A stretch of DNA of 7,588 nucleotides from Planctomycetaceae bacterium (GTDB lineage: Bacteria; Planctomycetota; Planctomycetia; Pirellulales; Thermoguttaceae), in NCBI GenBank assembly GCA_031259095.1, contig JAIRLW010000141.1, positions 1 through 7,588 on the forward strand. The letters run 5' to 3'. Within the stretch, counting starts at the first letter, position 1; every line of letters starts with the position of its first letter. A model generated the notes under the pieces. It made no database searches. It was not told the DNA's origin and saw only the letters and a list, made by a program, of their open reading frames with translations. A program made the translations under genes and the position numbers. Shown one piece after another: positions 1-4,735 of the stretch.

Positions 1-58
1 ATTTTAGTCGATTTCGGTTGATTTTAGTCTGTGAAGCAATAAGTTTTTAGAAGTTCCC
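1..58. repeat. Half copy of the 4131-4238 inverted-repeat element
   Basis: Bases 41-58 (AAGTTTTTAGAAGTTCCC) match the right terminus of the element at 4221-4238 at 17 of 18 positions, and the reverse complement of its left terminus (4131-4148) also at 17 of 18. Bases 1-30 repeat the same ATTTTAGTCGATTTCGGTTGATTTTAG vocabulary found in the loop and inner arm of that element. The window start probably cuts the element, so its other arm should lie upstream of base 1. It ends 23 bases before the first gene, so it could also contribute to the 5' leader of that transcript. Confidence 0.7.
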
Positions 59-81
59 TTCAATGATTTAGGCGATAGAAG

Positions 82-1068
82 ATGAATTTATTATTGTTGA
101 CTATATTGATGATTGGCTCATTGGTTTCCGAGAGTCGTCGGCTTGTTGAAGCGGAATCAGCAGATGGTCGTCTTCGTGCGTCGTGGAGAGTCTCTCCCGC
201 CGAACCGCAACTTTCCGATACCATTTTGTTGACGCTCGAAATCGAAACCGATACAACATTGCAAATTGAAATGCCGGTCTTCGGTTCCATGATGGGCGAA
301 CTCGAAATTGCCCAAATAACCGAACACACTGTCGGCGTAACGGCCAATCGTGAAACGAAACAAATTGTGTTACAGGTTGTTCCCCAACGGAACGGAATCA
401 CGCCCATCTGGCCAACAACCATTCATTACGCCGACCAACGTGAAGAACTTCGTGACAAATCGTATTCATTGACTGTTCCGGCGGCGGAGTTGGAAATCAA
501 ATCAAAAGTAACGCCGGAATCGGCTTCGCTCAATAATATCTCTTCGTCGCCGGATATTTTTGAACTTCGTTCAAAAAAATTGTTTTGGATTCTATTTTTC
601 GTTATTCTTGTTTCAGGACTGATATTTATTTTCTTGATTCGTTTTTTCCGCAAACCGTCAACGGTTGCGCCGGAATCGGTTCTGACTTCTCAAGAACTTG
701 CGTTACAACGTCTTGCATTGCTGATTCAAAGCCGGTTACATGAAACAGAGGTGAAAAACTTTTTTATTGAATTGACCGGTATTGTCCGTTGGTATATTGA
801 ACAGCAAACAGAACTTCGCGCTCCGGAATTAACAACGGAAGAATTTTTGCACGAAATTACGCAGCAGTGGAAATACCGGCCGGCATTGCCGCCGGAATTG
901 CGTAACCGGTTACAACTTTTTCTTGAATCGGCGGATATGGTCAAGTTCGCCAAGTTTCAGCCTTCGCAAGATGAAATTATGCTCGGTGTTCGGCGTGCGG
1001 AAGAATTTATTGTTCAGTTTGCCCCGAAAATAATCAATCAGAAAAATCCGGTTGTCAGTCCTCAATAA
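82..1068 (+). CDS. BatD-like / DUF4381-like membrane protein
   Basis: A 328-residue single-pass membrane protein. Residues 1-24 form a hydrophobic signal-like segment ending at VEA, although no Lys/Arg follows Met1. Residues 28-140 look like one beta-sandwich ectodomain of BatD type (RVSPAEPQLSDTILLTLEIE, then VVPQRNGITPIWPTTIHYAD, resembling the conserved strand before the end of a BatD Ig domain). Residues 167-187 are a strong membrane helix followed by basic residues (RFFRK). Residues 204-312 form a cytoplasmic helical domain with APELTTEEFL (247-256) and FLESADMVKFAKF (280-292), the pattern seen in DUF4381 and BatD tails, where the last helix reads leucine-rich, 'AD.VKFA'. Such proteins are encoded in MoxR/VWA (Bat) operons, and an accessory role in an envelope complex is inferred. 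The ATG at 82 is the first usable start (the ATG at 63 hits a stop) and has no clear Shine-Dalgarno sequence. It is followed 23 bases later by the FtsQ-like gene. Confidence 0.85.
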   Translation: MNLLLLTILMIGSLVSESRRLVEAESADGRLRASWRVSPAEPQLSDTILLTLEIETDTTLQIEMPVFGSMMGELEIAQITEHTVGVTANRETKQIVLQVVPQRNGITPIWPTTIHYADQREELRDKSYSLTVPAAELEIKSKVTPESASLNNISSSPDIFELRSKKLFWILFFVILVSGLIFIFLIRFFRKPSTVAPESVLTSQELALQRLALLIQSRLHETEVKNFFIELTGIVRWYIEQQTELRAPELTTEEFLHEITQQWKYRPALPPELRNRLQLFLESADMVKFAKFQPSQDEIMLGVRRAEEFIVQFAPKIINQKNPVVSPQ

Positions 1069-1091
1069 TCAGCAGTTTGTTTAGTTTGAAA

Positions 1092-1907
1092 ATGAAACAG
1101 TTTAACGGTCAACACAAATTGTTTTTCGGCGTAATTTTTGTTGCGTTTATTTTTGCCGGTTTTATTTCGGCGGGTTGGTTTTTTGTCCGAAAACAGATTG
1201 TTTATCGTTCGGAATATCGCTTGTCTGCCGACCGGATTCAAATTACAGTTCCGCCGCCTTGGGTTCATCATAATTTTGTTGCTGAAATATTGCAAAGTTC
1301 CGGTCTGGACGCCAGCGCAACACTTTTCGACGATTCATTACCGCAAAAACTTTCACTGGCATTTTCGGCGTCTCCTTGGGTTGAAGAGGTTCGACAGGTT
1401 CAAACTTGTTATCCTTCGGGAGCCGAAGTACAACTTGTTTATCGTGTTCCGGCGGCGTTGGTAGAAATGTCGTCGCAAGGTCTTTATCCGGTTGATCGAA
1501 ACGGAATTTTGTTACCGACAGATTATTTTATTAATGTTGCGCCGGAAGAAAAAGAAAACTATCCGCGAATTACCGGAATCCGTTCTGCGCCGTTGGGCGT
1601 TGCCGGCACACTTTGGGGCGACCCGTTAGTTCACGCCGCCGCTCAACTTGCCGGTTTACTGGAAGATGTGTCACAAAAATTAGGACTGGTCAAAATTATT
1701 CCGTCGCGCGAAGCCACGCCAACCGGTTACCGAATTACTTGCCGACTCCAAACCAATTCCGAAACTGAAATTATCTGGGGACGGTTCGAACCGAATGATC
1801 CAAAAAATATCAACAAAAAAAAACGCATCCTTGAAATTGCCGAACTTTATCATTCCCTCGACAATGTTCCTGCCCAATTTCAACCAATTGATTTGAGTAA
1901 AGATTAA
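1092..1907 (+). CDS. FtsQ/DivIB-like single-pass membrane protein
   Basis: A 271-residue type II membrane protein: short basic N-terminus, membrane helix at about residues 10-32, then an extracytoplasmic domain. The order of motifs follows FtsQ/DivIB: residues 87-120 (SLAFSASPWVEEVRQVQ then PSGAEVQLVYRVPAALVEM) match the 'PWV..V.V.R.WP..L.V.V.ER.PVA' beta-domain signature; residues 131-142 (YPVDRNGILLPT) match the 'LVD..G..L' strand; YPRITGI (157-163) resembles the 'LP.L.G' strand; and EIIWGRF, KKRILEIAELY and PIDLSKD (226-269) resemble the C-terminal 'V.LG......KL..L.......ID' region. The usual Arg of 'ER.P' appears as YRVP. A POTRA domain before this is plausible (residues about 47-95) but diverged. 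FtsQ bridges the early and late divisome in other bacteria; a division or cell-wall role here is inferred. An in-frame TTG at 1077 would add five residues; ATG 1092 is preferred, though neither has a clear Shine-Dalgarno sequence. Probably co-transcribed with the preceding gene. Confidence 0.72.
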   Translation: MKQFNGQHKLFFGVIFVAFIFAGFISAGWFFVRKQIVYRSEYRLSADRIQITVPPPWVHHNFVAEILQSSGLDASATLFDDSLPQKLSLAFSASPWVEEVRQVQTCYPSGAEVQLVYRVPAALVEMSSQGLYPVDRNGILLPTDYFINVAPEEKENYPRITGIRSAPLGVAGTLWGDPLVHAAAQLAGLLEDVSQKLGLVKIIPSREATPTGYRITCRLQTNSETEIIWGRFEPNDPKNINKKKRILEIAELYHSLDNVPAQFQPIDLSKD

Positions 1908-1968
1908 AAATTGTTGATTATTTCCTATTGGGGGAGATTGTTAGTTTAGGTCAAAAATCAAGAGGTAG

Positions 1969-1991
1969 GCGACCTTTTGCTAAAAGGTCGC
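1969..1991 (+). repeat. Perfect 10-bp hairpin GCGACCTTTT/AAAAGGTCGC
   Basis: GCGACCTTTT (1969-1978) and AAAAGGTCGC (1982-1991) are exact reverse complements separated by GCT. The hairpin lies 61 bases after the stop of the FtsQ-like gene and just before the terminator-like hairpin at 1995-2017. It has no U tract of its own. Its 5' arm overlaps the motif AGGTAGGCGA, which recurs in reverse complement at 4632-4677, so it may be part of a dispersed repeat rather than a dedicated regulatory structure. Confidence 0.6.
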
Positions 1992-1994
1992 GTC

Positions 1995-2017
1995 GGCGAA
2001 ACATCGCCTTGTTTTTT
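1995..2017 (+). terminator. Candidate intrinsic terminator after the FtsQ-like gene
   Basis: GGCGA (1995-1999) pairs with TCGCC (2004-2008) around an AACA loop, and is followed by TTGTTTTTT (2009-2017). The stem is only five base pairs but GC-rich, and the T tract is good. It would end the two-gene transcript and separate it from batD. The same TCGCC could instead pair with GGCGA at 1968-1972, so an alternative fold exists. Confidence 0.5.
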
Positions 2018-2036
2018 CGGGCGCAAGCAGTATATA
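2009..2036 (+). promoter_or_regulatory. Possible sigma70-type promoter for batD
   Basis: TTGTTT (2009-2014) and TATATA (2031-2036) are separated by 16 bases. The -10 matches TATAAT at four of six positions and the -35 is weak. The -35 would lie inside the terminator T tract. Other -10 registers (TATAGG at 2033) are possible. Transcription from here would leave a leader of about 65-70 bases before batD. Lineage-specific promoter consensus is unknown, so this is tentative. Confidence 0.25.
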
Positions 2037-2100
2037 GGATATTAGAGACGATAGGGACTAATGGGACAAATAATTTTTAAAACAAATTTATATTTAAGTA

Positions 2101-2105
2101 AAAGG
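2101..2105 (+). promoter_or_regulatory. Ribosome binding site choosing the batD start
   Basis: AAAGG lies six bases before ATG 2112. It supports that start over the in-frame ATG at 2061, which would add 17 residues before the signal peptide and lacks a comparable site. Confidence 0.6.
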
Positions 2106-2111
2106 TTTTTT

Positions 2112-4130
2112 ATGAAGAAATTTAATTACATTTTTATATTTTTTATTTTCCTGTTTGTTTTTCCGCTTCAGGCTGCGCCGCAGATGATTGTCAGCGTTGA
2201 TCGGACAACAGTTTATGAAGGCGAGTCGGTTCTTTATTGGATTACGCTTATTGATACGCAGCCGATTGACGACTCGATTATGCCGGATATTTCGGCTGTT
2301 ACGGACTTCAATGTTCAGGTACTTCCCAAACAGCCGTCGCATCAACGGTCAGTTCATATTAACAATGGGTTTCGTACAGAAACAACAACTTCGCGTATCC
2401 GTTTTGCGTATGTTTTGATTCCTAAGAGAAGCGGCTCACTGATTATCCCGTTACCGAAGGTATTGGTCAATGGTCGCCAACTTGTTCCTGATTTGGTGGA
2501 GGTCGGCGGTCAGGCGTTGCGTGAAATTCCAACCGGCGGCGCAATTTCTGTTACAGTTAAACCGCCGAATGATCAAGACCTCGCCTTCTTGAAAATTGAA
2601 ACCAATAAAACGCGGCTTTATCCGTTCCAGCCGTTCATAATCACCGTCATCGTTCAGGTTAAAGGATTGCCGGAAAAAATTGATTCAGGACAAACAACCA
2701 ATCCGCTTCAGGTGTTACGTGATCCTCCCACGTTGATAATTCCTTGGGCAAACGATGACGCCGCATTACCTAAAGGAATAATTCCACAACAAAAAGTTAC
2801 CGATTGGCTTCGCGGTCTGAATGTCCGAAAACCGCAGTCTGGTTTTGCGATCAATGATTACGCTTCCAATGCTATTGGATTGGACGATGATTTTTTTCGT
2901 TCCCCATTTTCTTTTGGCGGCGGAATGATTCGGCGAACACCGCTTCAGTTTGCGCCTAAACCGGTAAAAATTAAACGGACGGATTTAAACGGCAAAGAAA
3001 CAACTTATTGGGAATTTCGTTTTTCCCGAACATTTATTCCTGAAGAGGTTGGACGTTTTTCATTTGGTTCTGTTATGTTGAAAGGCGTTTTTGCCGCGGA
3101 AGACTCAACAACGCCGCAAGGGGCTTCGCCGCGTGATGTTTATGCGTTGACATCGGAGATTCCGGTTGAGGTCGTTGATGTTCCGCAGGACAATCGACCG
3201 GATTCTTACATTGGAGCGTTTGGAACATTCGACTGGTCGGTTGATCTCCAACCGCGTCAGGCAGAAGTCGGCGAACCGATGACGTTAACGCTTCGTTTAA
3301 CCGGTCAAGGTTCGACTGCTCAGGTCAAACCGCCCGATTTATCGCAAAAACCGGAAATTACAACGAATTTCAAAGTGTATCCGCCAACCGAAGAAGTTAA
3401 TGAGCAATCTTGTACGTTTACTTATACGGTTCGACCGTTGCGCGGCGGTTCGTTTATTTTTCCATCGCTTCCCGTTGCCTTTTTCGACGTTGAAAAAGAA
3501 CAATTTGTAACTCGCCAAAGCGATCCGATTACGGTAGAAATTACGGAAACGAAAACAACTCATTCCGCTCCGATCTTCGGAGATCGTCCGCCAACATTTT
3601 CGGGAGCGCTGGAACGTTCGGAAAAAGGATTGTTTGCCAACATGACGGATCCGGCAAAAGCGGTTCGACGATCTGTTGACTTTGTCCGTTGGTCGGTAAC
3701 GATTATTTCTTTGATTTCGGTTTATTTTATTTTGATGTTTGGAGTTTTTGTTTGGCAGACGTATCATTCCAACCCGAAACTCCGCCGTCGGCGCGGAGCG
3801 GGCAAACGGGCAAAACAACGTCTTGCTGAAGTTCTGGCAACCCGGCAAAAATCCAGCGGTCAAACGATATTATTTGGCAACGGACTTCAAAATATCTTTT
3901 TTGGTTACGTTGCGGATTTAACCGACGGCGTAGAACAAGGCATGACCACGAAAGACGCTTGCTTAAAATTGTTGGAAATTGGCATTTCGGAACAAACAGT
4001 CAGTGAAGTGCGCGGAGTTCTTGAAACGCTGGACGCAACACGTTACGGCGGTTTCGATCTGAAAACACTTGACGAATTGGCTGAAGAAACCAAGAGACTC
4101 TTAAAACATCTTCCCAAAGAATTAACATAA
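2112..4130 (+). CDS. batD: BatD family protein (Bat/aerotolerance system)
   Basis: A 672-residue protein with full BatD architecture. Residues 1-22 are a classic signal peptide (MKKF, a long Phe/Ile core, then PLQAAP). The first Ig-like domain (about 25-150) carries the BatD opening IVSVDRTTVYEGESV and the closing FAYVLIPKRSGSLIIPLPKV. A second domain (about 157-355) contains an acidic, Phe/Gly-rich loop (LDDDFFRSPFSFGGG, 257-271), also common in BatD proteins. A third (about 370-478) contains TYTVRPLRGGSFIFPSLPV (437-455). Residues 524-549 are the membrane helix, followed by a basic stretch (KLRRRRGAGKRAK). The cytoplasmic tail (567-668) is helical and ends with LETLDATRYGGF, the usual BatD finish. 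The Bat proteins act with MoxR ATPase and VWA-domain partners at the inner membrane, but their biochemical function is poorly defined. None of the partners is in this window. Choosing ATG 2112 gives a normal signal peptide and a good ribosome binding site. The stop codon abuts the repeat at 4131. Confidence 0.9.
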   Translation: MKKFNYIFIFFIFLFVFPLQAAPQMIVSVDRTTVYEGESVLYWITLIDTQPIDDSIMPDISAVTDFNVQVLPKQPSHQRSVHINNGFRTETTTSRIRFAYVLIPKRSGSLIIPLPKVLVNGRQLVPDLVEVGGQALREIPTGGAISVTVKPPNDQDLAFLKIETNKTRLYPFQPFIITVIVQVKGLPEKIDSGQTTNPLQVLRDPPTLIIPWANDDAALPKGIIPQQKVTDWLRGLNVRKPQSGFAINDYASNAIGLDDDFFRSPFSFGGGMIRRTPLQFAPKPVKIKRTDLNGKETTYWEFRFSRTFIPEEVGRFSFGSVMLKGVFAAEDSTTPQGASPRDVYALTSEIPVEVVDVPQDNRPDSYIGAFGTFDWSVDLQPRQAEVGEPMTLTLRLTGQGSTAQVKPPDLSQKPEITTNFKVYPPTEEVNEQSCTFTYTVRPLRGGSFIFPSLPVAFFDVEKEQFVTRQSDPITVEITETKTTHSAPIFGDRPPTFSGALERSEKGLFANMTDPAKAVRRSVDFVRWSVTIISLISVYFILMFGVFVWQTYHSNPKLRRRRGAGKRAKQRLAEVLATRQKSSGQTILFGNGLQNIFFGYVADLTDGVEQGMTTKDACLKLLEIGISEQTVSEVRGVLETLDATRYGGFDLKTLDELAEETKRLLKHLPKELT

Positions 4131-4238
4131 GGCAACTTCTAAAAACTTGTTTTTTGATCGACCGAAATCAACCCAATTCGACTAAAATTGACTAAAATTG
4201 ATTTGGGTCGATTTCAGTCGAAGTTTTCAGAAGTTCCC
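4131..4238. mobile_element. 108-bp MITE-like imperfect inverted repeat
   Basis: The termini GGCAACTTCTAAAAACTT (4131-4148) and, read on the minus strand from 4238, GGGAACTTCTGAAAACTT match at 16 of 18 positions. After a 10-base bulge in the left arm (4149-4158), the arms continue (4159-4179 with 4200-4220) at 18 of 21. The loop (4180-4199) is a tandem duplication of GACTAAAATT. ATAA directly precedes (4127-4130) and follows (4239-4242) the element, consistent with a 4-bp target duplication, though a 4-bp match can be chance. It encodes nothing. A related half copy sits at 1-58. It could be a non-autonomous transposon, a REP-like element, or a structure acting as a batD transcript end; it lacks a clear terminal U tract. 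Confidence 0.65.
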
Positions 4239-4291
4239 ATAAAAGATTTCAAATATAGCCATTTTCACCTAATTCCGCAATTTTGCGAATA

Positions 4292-4301
4292 GTGTTAACA
4301 C
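4292..4301. repeat. Perfect 10-bp palindrome GTGTTAACAC
   Basis: A self-complementary site without spacer, at the left edge of the GC-rich island and just after another dyad (ATTCCGCAA at 4272-4280 with TTGCGAAT at 4283-4290, one-base bulge). It could be a protein-binding site or the base of the structured region. No function can be assigned. Confidence 0.4.
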
Positions 4302-4440
4302 GCCCTAGGCTGTTCGGCAAGAAAGAACGCCCAAGGTTGCGCTAGTTTTTTTTTTTTTGACACGATAACCCCTGAGCCAAGAGGGTTCGTTCACGGTCCC
4401 GTTCACCTGGCGAGGCTCACTTCCTAACGTTTCCCTGCCT
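4301..4440. other. GC-rich structured island of unknown nature
   Basis: Two blocks (4301-4345 and 4361-4440) are each close to 60% G+C by hand count, while the following 180 bases are about 28%. The right block has TGAGCC (4373-4378) pairing with GGCTCA (4414-4419), enclosing a direct repeat of CGTTCAC at 4388-4394 and 4400-4406 (period 12). The left block has the CCCTAGGC/GCCCAAGG hairpin. One frame is open from 4299 to 4424 (its end reads PEPRGFVHGPVHLARLTS) but has no start codon or ribosome binding site, and uses codons unlike the neighbouring genes. It may be a structured RNA gene, a dispersed intergenic repeat or a decayed foreign fragment. It does not match the tRNA, tmRNA, 4.5S/SRP, RNase P or common riboswitch motifs that I could check by eye. 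Confidence 0.4.
4303..4358 (+). terminator. Hairpin plus T13: possible batD terminator
   Basis: GGC-T-GTTC (4308-4315) pairs with GAAC-GCC (4325-4331) around a nine-base loop, with partial further pairing of CCCTA with CAAGG. Thirteen T residues follow at 4346-4358, nine bases after the partial stem. On the plus strand this could terminate batD read-through. Read on the minus strand, the stem is better (CCUUGGGC with GCCUAGGG pairs over all eight positions with two or more G-U wobbles, then GUUC/GAAC), which instead favours a minus-strand RNA. The spacing between stem and T run is longer than ideal. Confidence 0.35.
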
Positions 4441-4630
4441 AAAACAACCGGTTTTGAAACAGGTTTTTAACATAGTTTGAGACAAGTAAATAAACATAAA
4501 AGAACCAAAAACGCCTAAAGTATTTTATTTAAACCTAGAAAATACAAAGACTTACAAAACAAGCAGTTCTCAAATTCGCACAAAAAAATCCGCAATGACC
4601 ATTGAAAAAAAAACGTAATTAAGCCAGGAG
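4441..4630. other. AT-rich intergenic spacer, no gene seen
   Basis: About 28% G+C and strongly A-rich on the plus strand. The only structure I see is the palindrome CAATGACCATTG (4593-4604) between A7 (4582-4588) and A9 (4605-4613). On the minus strand this reads as a short stem followed by CGGA and T7, which could be a weak transcript end for the convergent minus-strand gene. No open frame with a ribosome binding site is present. Confidence 0.4.
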
Positions 4631-4710
4631 TTCGCCTACCTGATATAAGATTGCCTATCTGATACAAAGTCGCCTACTTTTGAATTATTGACACAAATAA
4701 TTGCCTTTCA
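4631..4710. repeat. Degenerate repeats on TCGCCTAC, period near 20
   Basis: Units begin TTCGCCTACCTGATATAAGA (4631-4650), TTGCCTATCTGATACAAAG (4651-4669), TCGCCTACTTTTGAATTATT (4670-4689) and, more distantly, TTGCCTTTCACATTC (4701-4715). The first two agree at most positions; later units keep only the TCGCCTAC/TTGCCT core. The reverse complement of the core (AGGTAGGCGA, best in unit 1) also occurs at 1963-1972. The array lies in the 3' flank of the minus-strand gene, where it would be transcribed as spaced AGGTAGGCGA-like motifs. Confidence 0.5.
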
Positions 4711-4735
4711 CATTCCGAAATAATCAGGAAATTTT

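Noticed and set aside
2061..2111. Upstream in-frame ATG 2061 as the batD start
   Set aside because: It would put 17 residues before a perfect signal peptide and lacks a ribosome binding site, whereas ATG 2112 has AAAGG at six bases.
3339..3863. 174-codon minus-strand open frame inside batD
   Set aside because: It is a shadow of the batD reading frame: basic, low-complexity product, no start signal, while the plus strand encodes a coherent BatD.
4357..4362. TTGACA as a -35 box in the convergent spacer
   Set aside because: No -10-like hexamer lies 15-19 bases downstream (the site reads AGAGGG), so the match is probably an accident of the T run.
4381..4410. tRNA or tmRNA T-loop (GGTTCG in a GC-rich stretch)
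   Set aside because: No GGTTCRANNCC T arm, acceptor stem, D arm or CCA end can be fitted.
4299..4424. 42-codon open stretch across the GC-rich island
   Set aside because: No start codon, a homopolymer Phe run from the T13 tract, and codon use unlike the neighbours. More likely a repeat or RNA than a protein.
4631..4710. CRISPR array
   Set aside because: Units are only about 20 bases including any spacer, degenerate, and not separated by unique spacers; no cas genes are present.
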